From the NCBI GenBank assembly GCA_029204225.1, contig CM055094.1, positions 6,018,548 to 6,082,547 on the forward strand: a DNA stretch of 64,000 nt. The letters are read 5' to 3'. Below are positions 21,897 to 35,660 of the stretch, piece after piece. Source of the DNA: Diphasiastrum complanatum. Lineage: Eukaryota; Streptophyta; Lycopodiopsida; Lycopodiales; Lycopodiaceae. The notes under the pieces were generated by a model. It worked only from the letters and a program-made list of their open reading frames with translations, was not told the origin of the DNA and did not search any database. Each line of letters starts with the position of its first letter. Position 1 is the stretch's first letter. The position numbers and the translations under genes are program-made.

Positions 21897-24840
21897 CTAG
21901 TTTATCTTTCTTACAAAGAATTTTTCACTAAAAAACTCAAACTCATCAGTACTTAAATATTTAGTGAATATATCAGCTAACTGATTCTCTGTCTTACAAT
22001 GCACTATGTCTATTTCATTAGATAACAACTTCTCTCTAATGAAATGATACTTAATTTCTATATGCTTTGTGCGTGCATGAAATATAGGATTTTTAGCTAG
22101 TTGTATGGCACTTTGAGTGTCGCATCTGATCACAGTAGGCTTACTCTGTGGAATTCCAATGTCTTCTAACATTCATCTTAGCCAAACTGCTTCTTGTGTA
22201 GCTGAACATAGTGTTTTGTATTCTGCTTCTATAGTAGAAAGAGCAACTGTGTCTTGTTTCTTACTTGACCAAGAAAATACACCATTATCAACATGAACTA
22301 TATAACCTATGGTAGATCTCATGTCATCAATATAGCCTGCCCAATCTGAATCAACAAAGCCCTGTAAAACTGGTAAAGTATGTTGCCTCTCACATAAAGA
22401 AGAATTCTATTCGCTGCTTTCCAATGAATCTCTCTAGGAGTAGCCATGAATTGACTCACAACGCTTATAGCATAACTTATGTCAGGACGAGTAGTTGTGA
22501 GATAAATCAGCGAACCAACTAATTGACGAAATAAAGTGGCATCAACTAGTACACTCTCATCCTGATTAGATAGTTTCTTACCAACCTCCACAGGTTTGGA
22601 TACTGGCTTGCTGTTGCACATTTTGAAACGCTTCAAAATCTCATTCACGTACTTTGTCTGTGTTAGTGCGATGCTATTGCAACCTTGCCATACTTCCACT
22701 CCCAAACAGTAGTGCATCAAGCCAAGATCAGTCATATTGAAACTAGAGGATAAGTCTTTCTTGATTGCACCAATCAACTCATCATCATTTCCTATGATTA
22801 TGAGGTCATCTACGTACAGCACAATCAGTGTGATACTAGAGTCACGAGCAAAGTAGTAAAGATTGAAATCTGAAGAAGTGCGTATCAAACCTCTAGAAAG
22901 GAGATGCTCATCAAAGTGGCTATACCAAGCACGTGGTGAGTGTTTCAATTCGTACAAGGCTTTCTTCAGCTTGCACACTTTGTCTTCCATGCCATGTGTC
23001 ACAAAGCCACTAGGTTGCTCCATGTACAACACTTCTTCAAGTTTACCATTCAAAAATGCAGACTTTACGTCCATCTGATGTAGATTCCATCCAAATAGTG
23101 TCGCCAAAGCAATCACCATGTGAAGTGTATTCCACTTGACCACAGGAGCGAAGGTCTCTTTGTAGTCAATGCCCTTACTTTGCGCATAGCCTTTCACTAC
23201 AAGCCTTGCTTTGTGTTTTGCAATAGTTCCATCGGCATTGTACTTTGTCTTGTATACCCATTTGTTGCCAATGGGTCTTTTGCCCTTTGGAAGATCCACT
23301 ATCTCCCATGTGTCATGGTGTTTGATGGATTCAATCTCCTCCTACATTGCTTTTTGCCATATCTCTTGATTTTTGGCCTCCTCAAAGCAAGAGGGTTCAG
23401 TAGATGAAATAATATCACTCATAAGTGCAAGATTTACCTGAAACTTGCCAGGTTCCTTCCTCTCTCGTGTGGAATGCCACAACTCTCCCTCCTTGCTAGG
23501 CTCGGCAATTTCCCCTTCCTTGTCACTCATGAGTTTAGTATACCATTTGGGTAACTTACGTTGAGGTGATCCGCTACGAGGTGAATAGGAATCCCATGGT
23601 GCATCTTGCTCCTTCCTTTTATCACCTGCTACCTCAGTCTTTTCCGATCCAATAGATTTGTTTCTCACTCTCCATCTCATCTCTATGGTGGGAGGAGTAC
23701 CACGTCCCTCATCATCATAATGATGATCTTCCTGTGGTGGTAGAACTATTTCATCCTCTTTGAGAAGCTTGCATAGCTCATCATTATTCTCTTCTTCATC
23801 CCCATGGATTTCATCAAATAAGACATCACGACTTATGTGCACACGTAGCCCCTCTGGATCATAACATCTATATCCCTTGGTTTGTTCATCATATCTTGTA
23901 AAAATACACTTTAAGGCCTTAAACTGCATTTTGGCTCTCTCGCTCTTAGGTATGTGAACATACACTCGGCATCCAAATACTCGCAACCCATCCATCTTAG
24001 GCTTCTTACCAGTGAATGCCTCCTCAGGTGTGCGATTATGTACTGCAACTGTAGGGCTTCTATTTTTAAGAACACATCAGTTTTGACAACTTCTCCCCAT
24101 AAAGAATCAGTAACTCCCATATGTGTTATCATTGCCCTAGCTGCTTCGACAATGGTACAATTCTTTCTTTCAGCTACCCCATTTTGTTGAGGTGTATCAA
24201 CTTGCGCAAACTCTTGTTTAATGCCATGCTCCTTGCAAAAGTCAATAAAATATGTGGAACGATACTCACCACCACGAATTGCTCTGAGTACCTTGATCTT
24301 AACACCTGACTGATTTTCAACCAATGCTTTGAATCTTTTAAAGCATCCAAATGTGTTAGACTTTTGCTTAACGGTGTAGATCCATGTCTTCCGTGAGTAA
24401 TCATCAATGAAGGTTAGCAAATAAAATGCTTTACCAATAGACATTACCTTCATTGGCCCACATAAGTCAGAGTGTATCAACTCAAGCACTCGTTTTGCCC
24501 TTGTTGCTCCTTCTTTGTTGAACTTCTTCCTGTGTAACTTGCCTAGCATTCACTCCTTGCAAATGGACTCTTCTTTGTCATCCAAACTAGGTAGATGTGT
24601 TACCATCTTGAGCTTACGAAGTAGCCTCAAGCTTTTGAAGTTCAAATGCCCCATGCACCTATGCCATAAATCACTTTGTGATATAGATGTAGATGCTAAC
24701 ACATTGCATTTTGTAACAACAACATTTAACTTGTACAAACCACAAGTTTTATCCCTAAAGCCATCAACAGTCACCTTGAAACCCCGTTTCACATCCTTGA
24801 TCTGGCATTTCTTGTCGTTGAACTCCACCTTCAACTTAGG
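21897..24840 (-). pseudogene. minus-strand copia pol, 5'-truncated
   Basis: Reading leftwards: protease tail (KVEFNDKKCQIKDVKRGFKV at 24834), integrase finger (LWHRCMGHLNFKSL) and core (LELIHSDLCGPMKVMS, FIDDYSRKTWIY). The integrase YTPQ-like region then reads DTPQQNGVAERK. The RT segment 23299-22319 has NKWVYKTKYNADGTIAKHKA, SAFLNGKLEEVLYMEQ and LYVDDLIIIGND. RNase H ends at 21897 (DTQSAIQLAKNPIFHARTKH). Gag and the front of the protease are missing: homology stops at about 24840 without PBS or LTR. Frame changes occur at about 24549, 23950, 23342 and 22319. Confidence 0.85.
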
Positions 24841-25345
24841 ATCTATAAAAAGGGACCAACTCGAGTTCCTACATATGTTTTATTTTTTCATTTCAATAAA
24901 GCATATTGGTTCTCTTATGAAATGGATTGATGAATGTCCTTGCTCTCTATCACTTTTTCTCCATCTCTCATGCTTTATTTGTGTTTTGCTAATTGTTGGA
25001 TTTGATTGTTATTTGGATTGCATGTTATTATACTTTCTATGAGGGAGAAAGGGAGAGAGAGAAAGAGTAAGCTATCTTGTTGTGGATCTAGTGTTAGTGA
25101 ATGTAGTGTTAATGCTTAAGGTTAATGGACGTTAGAGTTAGATGTGAATCTTCCATTCATGCTGAAATCTGAACTATACTATCGCTCTGATGGGAACGAA
25201 TCTATGCGTAGCAACTAACTTCATCTCTTTGATGCTGGATTGATTAGATCTTGGGTTGAGGTTAGGCAAGGAAAGAAACCCACTACACTATAATGATGGA
25301 AGTCGCGTTCAATCTTCTAGCAACTAACTTTGAAATTATTAGTAC
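24841..25345. other. unassigned sequence beyond the copia truncation
   Basis: No coding motif. A purine-rich stretch (gagggagaaagggagagagag, about 25039-25060) and repeated tagtgttagtgaatgtagtg-like wording resemble the 3' part of the gypsy LTR near 50190-50225, but the match is too loose to assign. Confidence 0.3.
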
Positions 25346-26102
25346 TAAAGTGATTTCACAACCCAACATTTGAGAAGTGATGTATAGAATATTGCAACAT
25401 TGAAATATTCAACAAATCAGACAAAACAATAAGAGATTTATCAATTAAAAATAACTACAGAGAAGCATACATTCTGACATGATACTGAATGCAATACAGA
25501 ATAGATTGATTCAGTAAGTAGTATGTACAAATCAGATGATGTGAGCACAAAGCAACAGCGGATGAAAAATGCGTACTCTAAACTATCTTTGAATAACCAA
25601 AAACTCTGTCTAATGCACTTTATCTAATAAGCAGTAAGCGCTAATAGCAATACTCTAATGGACCTCTGAAAAGAAAATTTCTAGAGACTGTAGAAGTATT
25701 TAATGATCAACTATTTATACTAAAGCAATTCAAGCATATTCGGTAGGACAACTAATCAGGTTGTACATCGCAATTTGTAGGTAGCCATAATGCGTTGTCA
25801 TCCATCCAGTTAGGACTTTCCAAAAATTTACTTGCAAAGCAATCAGGGCAAGTCTTTAGCTTCATATTAGGCAGAACAATAACTATCATCCTTTGACATG
25901 TTCGACTGCTTCGACTTTTGTAGGAGTCATCCGATATGTCGGAGGTTGTCCGATATATCGGAGCCACCTGTTGAGCGATTCCTGACTATTTTTGTAGACT
26001 GTGTAGAAACTTGAATAAAACTACAAAACTGGATAATGAATGGATGTAGATTAAAAATCGATTATTTGAATGAATCACTCTCGATTGTAGAATAAGCCAA
26101 CA
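25346..26102 (-). repeat. 3' LTR region of a minus-strand copia
   Basis: On the minus strand AGATTAAAGGAGAG, a polypurine tract, precedes TGTTGGCTTATTC starting at 26102, a standard copia LTR start. The other end is not fixed; the left coordinate is a guess based on loss of coding sequence. Confidence 0.5.
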
Positions 26103-26112
26103 CTCTCCTTTA

Positions 26113-27303
26113 ATCTGAATTCATGAATGCCTTGACCTTCAAGCTTGGTTCTACACAAAACTTTCTATGTTCATCCAAGCTTAGTGCCTTAGTAAAAACG
26201 TCAACTGTCATACCTTGCATTCGACAGTACTTTACCTCTTTGTCGAGAACTTTGCTTCTGACATGGTGATACTTGATTTCAATGTGCTTACTCCTAGAAT
26301 GAAATCTGATATTGGCTAATAAAGCAATGGCACTTTGATTATCACAAAATAAAGTTGTCAAAGAATATTGTTTCAAACAGACATCTAAAAGTAAGTTTCT
26401 CAACCATACTACTTCCTTTGTAGCTTGAGAGACTACGATATACTCTGATTCAATAGAAAATAGAGCTATTGAAGCTTTCTTGCAACTGTTCCATGAAATA
26501 GGACCATTGTTGAGAAAGAAGATAAATCCAAAAGTGGATTTACTAGTGTCTACATCTCCCGCCCAATTTGCATATGAATAACCACTAAGAATATTGAGTT
26601 TGTCGTTGTCGACTGTGTTGGAGGATGCAAGCTATGCACAAAGCGGTTGTGTCCGAAAAGACACCAAAAAGAGTGCATTTGTCGATGGGATCCCGCATGT
26701 GGCCCACAGGCACGCATGACGCATCACATCGTCTACTGGACCGCTCTCCGTTGCCAACAAACTCTAAGTGACTGCTTCATAACAAATGCATAAGTCCATA
26801 GTAGCTCGAATATATCTCAAATTCTAATAAGAGTTTTCCAATGTGAAATACCAGGATTAGTCATAAACTGACTTAAGGAACTAACTTCAAAATCTATGTT
26901 GGTCTAGTACAGATCATCGCGTACATAAGAGATCTTATTATTGAATGATAAATATACTCACACATTTGCTCTTTCTCTTCGATCGTCTAAGGAAATTGGT
27001 CCCTTGACAATTTGAGTCCTGGGTCCGATGAGTGAGCTAATTTGCTTTTTATCAGATTATATCTGATCACCATATTGTGAATGTAGTTTTGTTGAGCAAT
27101 GTAAATCAACTTTTTCTCTTGTCTCTTTGGATCTGAATACCTAGATAGTAAGGAACTTCGTCCAGATCGGTCATGTCGAATTTTGAAGACAACAATGGTT
27201 TATCTTCTTTTATTAGATCGAGATTGTTGCTAAAAACCAGTGTGTCATCCACATACAAAGTAATAATAATAAAATAAATGTTGCATTGATTTGAAATAGA
27301 CAT
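26113..27303 (-). pseudogene. minus-strand copia RT/RNase H remnant
   Basis: RNase H reads CDNQSAIALLANIRFHSRSK and HIEIKYHHVRSKVLDKEV up to ALSLDEHRKFC at the C-terminus (26403-26110). Upstream, frames with stops carry the DSDFAG-like region near 26560. RT is recognisable at 27303-27106 by IITLYVDDTLVFSNN and DLDEVPYYLGIQIQRDK. A 155-bp foreign insertion at 26615-26769 splits RNase H. Confidence 0.8.
26615..26769. mobile_element. 155-bp insertion in RNase H with GACT flanks
   Basis: The collinear RNase H copy near 27466 runs straight from gtcgatt into gctccataac, whereas here gtcgact is followed by 155 extra bases and then gactgcttcataac. GACT is repeated at 26611-26614 and 26770-26773. The insert carries TGTTGG near its left end and CCAACA near its right end. 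It contains no gene. It could be a small LTR-like or other non-autonomous insertion. Confidence 0.6.
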
Positions 27304-27318
27304 TAGAATCTGAAGGGC

Positions 27319-27830
27319 TTAGTTTATAGCCATGATTGATAAGAAAAATGTTGCTCTCTTGAAACCATGCTTGTTGAGGAAGAATGTAAATCCAAAAGTG
27401 GATTTACGAGTGTCTACATCTCCTGCCCAACTTGCAGCTGTGTAACCATTGAGTAAATTGAGTTTGTCATTGTCGATTGCTCCATAACAAATGCAAAAAT
27501 CCATAGTAGCTCAAAGATATCTCATAACTCTGACAAGAGCTTTCCAATGTGCTATACTAAGGTTAGTCATAAACTGACTTAGGGAGCTGACTGCAAAAGT
27601 TATGTCTAGTGTAGTACAGATCATGGAGTACATATGAGATCCTATTATCAAATGATAAGGATACTCACACATCTACTTCTTCTCTTCGATTGTTCTGGGA
27701 CATTGGCCCTTTGACAATTTGAGACCTAGTTCCATTGGTGTGAGAGCTAACTTTCAATTAACAAGATTATATTTGACTAACATATTTTAGATGTACCTCT
27801 ACTGAGTAATGTACCAATCCAAGCTTACAA
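27319..27830 (-). pseudogene. second RNase H/RT remnant in tandem with the first
   Basis: The minus strand again gives RNase H wording (ICYGAIDNDKLNLLNGYT, SWAGDVDTRKSTFGFTFFLN) followed, to the right, by decayed RT sequence matching 26774-27060. It lies in the same orientation as the copy at 26113-27303, so the pair is a partial tandem duplication or two nested relatives. It ends where a plus-strand RNase H begins. Confidence 0.7.
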
Positions 27831-27854
27831 CATTGGAAAGCTCTGTAAAGGGTT

Positions 27855-28390
27855 ATGAGGTACATTCAAGCTTCAAAGCACTATGCTTTGAGCTACAATG
27901 GTAATACAAAAGCTGCACTCACATTGACCACATATTCAGATTCAGATTTTGCAGGAGACATGGATACCAGAAAATCCACATTGGGTTATATCTATTTCCT
28001 TGTAAGAGGACCCATTTCATGGAATAACATAAAGCAGAAATGCATTTCATTGTCCTCCACGAAATTTGAATATGTTGTAGCTACATCAGCAATGAAAGAG
28101 ATAATTTGGCTAAGAAGGGTGCCGTAGGATCTGCAATTCCCACATATTGGTCCAAGAATACTCCAATGTGACAATCAGAGCTGCATAGCTCTATTTCTGA
28201 ACCCACGTACTCATGCCAGAACTAAACACATAGTTCAGTTCCATTTTCTTAGAGAAAAAAATTCAAAACCAAGATGTTGTACTAAGTTACTGTCATACAG
28301 ACAATATGTTGGTTGATATTTTGACAAAGCCTTTGTCTAGAGATAAACATTCTACCTTAGTAGATATGATAAATCTCAATTGCAGTTTAG
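27855..28390 (+). pseudogene. plus-strand copia RNase H remnant
   Basis: The frame MRYIQASKHYALSY continues with YSDSDFAGDMDTRKSTLGYI, SWNNIKQKCISLSSTKFEYV and SAMKEIIWLRR, the standard copia RNase H order. After a stop at about 28125 the homology continues as CDNQSCIALFLNPRTHARTK and KNSKPRCCTKL, with more stops, to about 28390. It meets the minus-strand remnant head on at about 27830. Confidence 0.8.
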
Positions 28391-29282
<892 letters not shown>

Positions 29283-29734
29283 CAGAACTGTAGCAATTGT
29301 TTTGAATCTATAAGTAGGATCATGCGCTTACCCAGCGCAACTATAGGTTTGATCGTTGTTACTACAAATTTATTATATAGATTCGCTATTGTTCTACATT
29401 TTTTTTTGCATTCTTGTTATATGAAATTAACTCTCACTCCTCTTACGCAAACATCACATAAAGAGAAATGTATGGCTATCTCTGACACTTGAATTATTTC
29501 CACATTTTCTTCTTAATCAGATTATCAATATTAGAGGAGTGCATTCTGCAAACTCTCTTTCATGGCAGTCTAAGACTCCTACACTGATAATCCCTTTAAA
29601 CCAAAAAGAATAGCTCACAACCTTTGTTCTCTAAGTAATCCACATTCCTATTAAGCACAATCATCACTGTGCTTTCATTAATCATCTTTCTTTTCCTGAT
29701 GGCAGCACTCAAGGAGCATCTGGTGATAGTTCTT

Positions 29735-29945
29735 GATTTCTGGATTCCGGAGCCACTCAACACATGACTAGTCTGATTGGCTGTTTCGAGTCCTACACAC
29801 CTTATAGTACCCAAAAATTCGTTCACCTTGGCGACAATAGCACACAAGCTATTAAAGGTGAAGGAACTGTAAGATTATGCTTTGCAAATGATCAATCTAA
29901 GCTACTCTCCCCTTTTTCATCGGTAGGTGAGTTAGTACAAACTAC
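29735..29945 (+). pseudogene. copia protease fragment
   Basis: The translation begins FLDSGATQHMTSL with the catalytic DSG, then FESYTPYSTQKFVHLGDNS and IKGEGTVRLCFAND, standard for copia protease. A stop lies just upstream of the motif. The fragment is cut at about 29958 by the minus-strand LTR. Confidence 0.8.
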
Positions 29946-29958
29946 AAACTACTCTCCA

Positions 29959-31031
29959 TGTTGGGAGAGAGGGAGGTAGAATAAATGACGAACACAAACG
30001 AGAAACGAACTCGAACAAAAAACGAACGAGAAGAAAACTCGAATAGAAAATGTTCGTGCACAATGGAATGAATTATTTGACTCTCTCCGTAAGCATGACT
30101 ACGCCTATCAAAATGAGCAGAACTTTAGTGATAGAAATCACAGTCATTCTAGATTACATAGCCAAACATTTAAATGGATGAAGCGCTAGATGAATAATTT
30201 GTCGCGAATTGCAAGACAAATTATCTGTCACTAATGATTCGCAATGAGCTAGACTGTGCTCGACTGATAAATAGTCATGAAAGTTAAGACTAAAAGTTAA
30301 TCGTCTATTACCAAAAAGAGCAACAAGAAAGATCAGACATAATGAAGAATAAGCATAGCAATATTGACAGATTCAAAACCCAGAACAAATGAACTGTGTT
30401 ACATTAAGTATATCAAGTATACAAGTCAATATTGCGGTAGAGCACAAGATTGTAGCGGACAAAACCGCGTGCCCTACAAACCTTATTTCTGTCTATAATG
30501 AGGAATGAAACCTCTTCTCTTAGTCTCTTCTTCACTCACTTGATCATCTGATCATCATCATCGAATACACAGATGGTATCCAATATATATACATAATATT
30601 ATAGGTGTGTAGATGCGAAAGTACAGAGTGGATGTGCTGTCTGTAGGAGATCGTGCGTGGCTGCAATCGTTGTCCAATCTATTAGCGCAACTGCATGGGG
30701 TGAAGGTGAAAAGGGTGCGACGTCAACCAATACTGAAGTGAACGTCGGTGATGACGCAAAAGTGCGTCACTCTTATGAATGACCTTAGGACAAGATTTAC
30801 AGGGTGTCTCATCTGTTAGGGCACCTTTGGCATTCAATAAGGTAGTGTCCCCTTTTTTCAGTCACCATGACTTGTGTAAGAACACAATGTCACGATTCAT
30901 TTGTCTTTTCTTCGTCTGTACGAATTAGCGTGTAGAAATACAGATTGCGTGACAACATTAGAAAAATATGCAGCATGAATGGAGGCAAATTAAAACTGGG
31001 ATTTAGGAGAGTAGGAGGAGTAAATCCAGCA
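29959..31031 (-). repeat. 3' LTR (1073 bp) of a minus-strand copia
   Basis: On the minus strand AATTAAGGGACAG, a polypurine tract, is followed at 31031 by TGCTGG, and the repeat ends CTCTCCCAACA at 29959. The last two thirds is the counterpart of 4701-5362. This copy shows what the truncated LTR of element A has lost. Confidence 0.8.
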
Positions 31032-31228
31032 CTGTCCCTTAATTTGGATCCGTGAATGCCTTGATCTTCAGACTTAGCAATGCACAAAATCTGTTGTGTG
31101 CATTAACATTGAGTGCTTTCGTAAAAATGTCTGCAACCATGTCCTGCGTTCTGCAGTACGTTAAGCTCACCTATCTATCGAGAACCTTGCCCCTGATGTA
31201 GTGATATCTTATCTCAATGTGCTTACTC

Positions 31229-32722
31229 CTAGAACCTAGAATGAAATCTAGGATTGGTCGATAAGGCAATAGGACTTTGGTTATCAAAAAACAAAATTGT
31301 AGGGCTGTATTGATACAGATTGATGTTTGATAGCAAATTTCTCAACCAAAATGCTTCCTTAATAGATTGAGAAGCAGCAATATATTCAGCTTCAATAGAA
31401 GAAAGTGTGATAGAGGTTTGTTTATGAGTGTTCCACGAAATAGGAACGCCATTGAAGAAGAATGTAAATCCAGATGTGGACTTACGATGGTCTGCATCTC
31501 CTCCCCAACTTGCATCAGAATATCCACTGAGCTGATGAAGATTGTCATTGCTGACATCTCCATAGTAGATGCACTGGTCCATGGTAGCTCGAATATATCT
31601 CGTGACTCGAATAAGAGCCTTCCAATGGGTAATTCCAAGATTAGCCATGTATTGGCTGAGTGAGCTGACAACAAAAGAGATATCTGGCCTTGTATAGACC
31701 ATTGCGTACATGAGAGATCCGAGTATTGATTGATACGGGTATTCTCTCATCTACTCCTCTTCATGCTTTGTCTGGGGACATTGGTCCTTTGAAAAATGTA
31801 GGCCTGGATCCATTGGTGAGTGAGCTAATTTACAATTCATCAAATTGTATCTGTTAAGAACATTATGAAGATACCTTTGTTGAGTGATGTAAATCAGTCG
31901 ATTTGCTTTGTCTCTATGGATTTGAATTCCAAGACAGAAGTGAGCTTCGCCCAAATCAGTCATGTCAAATTCTGAGAACAACATCTGTTTTGAATCCTTG
32001 ACCATATTGGCATTGTTGCTGAAGAGCAACGTATCATCAACATACAAGGTGATGATAATGAAGGATTGCAGCACTGACTTTGAATAAACGTTGCAATCAA
32101 CAGTGCTTCGTTTAAATCCTTGTTCAATGAGGAATGTGTTAATCCTCTGAAACCAAGCTCTGGCAGTCTGTTTCAAGCCGTACAGTGCTTTACGGAGTTT
32201 ACAGACATGATTTTTTATGCCTTCCAGAACGTATCCTTCGGGCTGGATCATGTAGATATCTTCTTGTATAACTCCATTCAGGTAGGCTGTTTGTACATCA
32301 AGTCGATGTACTTTGAGGTCGGCAGCTGCAACATAAGACATGAGCATTCGGATCAACAAATGTTTGATGACTAGACTAAAAGTCTCATTGTAGTCGACAT
32401 TCGGGATCTGGGTGAATCCTCGTGCTACCAGTCTAGCCTTCCTTCAATCAATCGCTCCGTTGGCGTTATATTTGATCTTAAAGATCCATTTGCAATCAAT
32501 AATATTGCAGCCAATAGGAGGTTCGACTAATGACCATGTCTGATTCTTGATCATAGAGGAATACTCTCTGTCCATAGCTTCTCTCCAGAGATCAGAGTCT
32601 GGTTGGCTAAGTGCCTCTTCGACTGTCGTTGGTTCCTGCATTAAAAGAAACAGACTCAGGAGTATAGCTTGTGGGCTGTGTGCGCACTCGGCTTGATCTT
32701 CTGGGAGGAGTATGCACTTAAT
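31229..32722 (-). pseudogene. minus-strand copia RT and RNase H, 5'-truncated
   Basis: From 32720 leftwards: the linker before RT (LPRRSSRVRTQPTSYTPESV), RT start (NIIDCKWIFKIKYNANGAID), LDVQTAYLNGVIQEDIYMIQ, LRKALYGLKQTARAWFQR, catalytic LYVDDTLLFSNN and LGEAHFCLGIQIHRDKA. A stop at about 31751 separates this from RT tail/RNase H (YPYQSILGSLMYAMVYTRPD, YSDASWGGDADHRKSTSGFT, SSIEAEYIAASQSIKEAFWL). It belongs to the same family as 4118-4700 and element A's LTR. Gag, protease and integrase are missing. Confidence 0.85.
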
Positions 32723-32985
32723 AGTTTTATTGATGTACCTTCAAGTGCACAAAATGCCTTTGAATCCATGGCCTGGCATGATGTTCAGTTTTGAAGTGTG
32801 CTACATGTATATAGACATATTCGGAACATCTTGTAAGGGATCCTTTAAGAGGTGGTGAAAGATCCTTCATGGACATCATTCTCTATTGGAGTCTCAAAAG
32901 TTCCTTGTTTGTGGCTAGAATTTTTAGAAAGCTTTCATTCATCTATCAAGAAATTTGTAAATAGATCAAGCTAAATTTGAGGAGT

Positions 32986-33620
32986 GTGAAGAATGGCCAA
33001 AAATTGGCAAATCTAGCTTGATCAAAAACCATGTAGAATAATGAAAATTATGTACATAAGTTGGCCTCACACATGTGAGGCCATGGAGCCACATGGGAAT
33101 ACTATCCTAATATAGGTTAGATCAAGTCTAAAGGGTTGGTCATGTCGGTAGTGATTCCTAGATTGTAGGACCTACACCTAAGTTTAAGGTGATAAATTGA
33201 CCAACTAGTCATCTACTAGGCATGACTCTAGGAATTAGGCTACGGTTGCAAATTAGGGCAAGAGAGCCAAGTTAACTTCCTTATTACATGCTGGAAATCC
33301 ACCTAACTTTACAAAGGAAGTTACTTTTGCTATGTATTCCATCTCTCCATAGTGAGGAAATAGATTATTTTTGGAGCTCATTGGCAATCTCAAGTTTGCT
33401 CTCCAGTAACATTGATTTTCTTTGATCCAAATGAAACCAAGACTTAAAGCACTTCAAACACTGTTCTAGCAACTCTTCACATGTGTGGACTTGGATTTGT
33501 GTCTATGATTCATGTTTTAGATTATCAATGGTTGTTGTGTGTCAAATCGCCAATCTAGATCAAGATTTGTTGTTTAGTTTTTTGATGCATTGATTAAGCT
33601 AGTACATAATTACTCTTTTG
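32986..33620 (+). repeat. plus-strand 3' LTR fragment related to the 58207 family
   Basis: A polypurine tract (tttgaggagtg) precedes tgaagaatggccaaaaattggcaa, comparable with gaggaggagtgtgagaaattggcaaaat at 62463. An imperfect palindrome ggcctcacacatgtgaggcc lies at 33063-33082, where related LTRs carry ACACGTGT boxes. 32723-32985 is decayed RNase H-side sequence without readable frame. The right end is uncertain. Confidence 0.5.
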
Positions 33621-34900
33621 GATCTTCTAAGATCCATTTATGGTCTAAAAAGTACTATACTTTCACATCTGTCATGGTGCGGTTATGGTAGTGCTGGTTT
33701 GCAGTTTGTGGTTCATAAGTTAGCAATGCTTTGTGGGTAGAAACTTCAAGTTTCTTCACTTAAGGCCCTTTTAGATGGAATTCCAGCAAATCCAACAATT
33801 AGGCTTGGACCAATGGTTTCTCGGACCTTTGATCCTGTTCAAGCACAATCCGACGAACATGGCTGAATCTGTCCCGAGTCACCTTCTTAGGGATACTACA
33901 CACTTGTTGCACAAAGATAGCAACTCGATTCAATGTGTTGATAGTTGACTGAAATTTGTTAGTTTGGGCATTATTATGTTTAGTGTATGAAATATCTATG
34001 TCATATAGAAGACATTTATGAGAGCAAAAATTCAATGCACATAAACACCAAACTCTACTTGTAATAAAGGTAGGTAGATAACTCATGCATGGAATTACTT
34101 AGGACGTTACTCTACATTTTAATGGTGTTTGCTTTACATTAACATAATACCTTTGACAAAGTGGCAATTGCATAGATTTTTAACATTATGGAGCTCTTGT
34201 GACCACCCACCATTAGTAAATGGACTCTCGACTAGAAAAGGGCCCTATAAAAAATGCTACACCAGAAGTGCTCAATTTTGTCCAAGTTCACGTTTACGTC
34301 GCCAGAGGTTGTGATGGGCTACAACTTTACAAACCAATATTTTGCTTTTGAGACTTGCTTGATGGGCAACTAGAGTCTATGCTCGTAGTATGGGAGATTG
34401 TGTTGGTAATGTTCAGGTCCATTTGGAAACAGAAGAAAAAAATAAAAGTATCTATTGAGGCTCTTTTAGAGTCTAAAGTTTCTCTAATCTACATCAATGT
34501 CTAGAACTTCTTTTAGAAAGTGTTTCTCAATTTGCTACATTTTTTGAATTTTTTGGCTTTTGGAAAATATTTTCATCTAAATCCTTGAACTCAAAACTAT
34601 TTATTATAAGTAGGTGCAATGCTCAAATAACTAACTACAAGAAACGCCCTATGATATGGCCTTCATGTGAGATGAGCCTAATATGATAATTACCCAATAA
34701 TTTACTTGGGTCTCACACCTCTTGTATATGTTATATATTTTTATAGTAAGAATTAGCTAGTATGGTTGAAGAAAAAAAAACAAAGCTTTAGAATTCTTTT
34801 AAATTTAATTTCTTACCAACAAAATAACCTTGCAATTCTTGTGTATATTATAAAACTTTGAATTGATGACAATCAAAAAATAATTATCAAATTTTAGAAG
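33621..34900. other. AT-rich intergenic DNA, nothing recognised
   Basis: Short frames only (up to 95 codons at 34086-33799), none with a known motif. No LTR or repeat structure was seen. Confidence 0.4.
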
Positions 34901-35660
34901 TGAATGTCTTTAAGAAAATGTATATATGGAAATGGTTTTTATTCAGTCCTTTCATGATAAAGACTATAAATTGAGAAGTCATGTTGATCCAAAAATATTA
35001 CTTATTCTTACCCACCTCAATTGTAAGATGCATTGTACAAAAGCGTAAATATGCGAGTCGACATTCACTACGATAAATTGATCTACCAATCTAATTAAAA
35101 ATCTCATTTGTAGTTAAAAATCTTTATAGACATACAAATTTATGGCCTTGGAGGCAAATAGATTTTTTGAAGGGGACTTCTCATCACCGTGGAATAAAGT
35201 TTTGTTCTAAATCAAAATTTTATTCAAGGCACAACATTGTATAGAGAGGCAAGCTATTACTTTATGTACTAGAAGTACTCACAATATTGACATGGGTTTT
35301 TAAGCCATATTCACAATATTTATGGGCCTTTTCAAGCAAATATCCACGTACTGGATACCTTGTGAATATTATGCCCAATCTTAAACAGATTAAAAAGCAG
35401 AAAATATATGTGCTTTTTTCCAAACGTAGATTTTGCACTTTTTTGCTGCCCATCTGTACGGTGTCCGACTACCACGTGGCGAGTTCATAGTGGTCGGTCA
35501 AGGTCACACTACCTATTATGCTTCGTAATGTACATTTGAAAAAATTTAAGATACCCATTACGCAATGGAAGGCGCTTGCCGAGCACATGCCATTCTGCCC
35601 GGTAAGGATTCTGGAAATCCTTATCGGGCAGAATGGCCTGTGCCCTGGCTCTTCCATGGT
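34900..35660 (-). repeat. second, inverted copy of the hairpin-bearing repeat
   Basis: The reverse complement of about 35270-35600 matches 3060-3280, sharing ttccattgcgtaatgggta, cattacgaagcataatagg, ccttgaccgaccactatgaa and gggcataatattcacaagg. The hairpin (35583-35646) has arms built on ccattctgcccgg and its complement, as at 2694-2768. Left of 35270 homology fades, so that end is uncertain. Confidence 0.7.
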
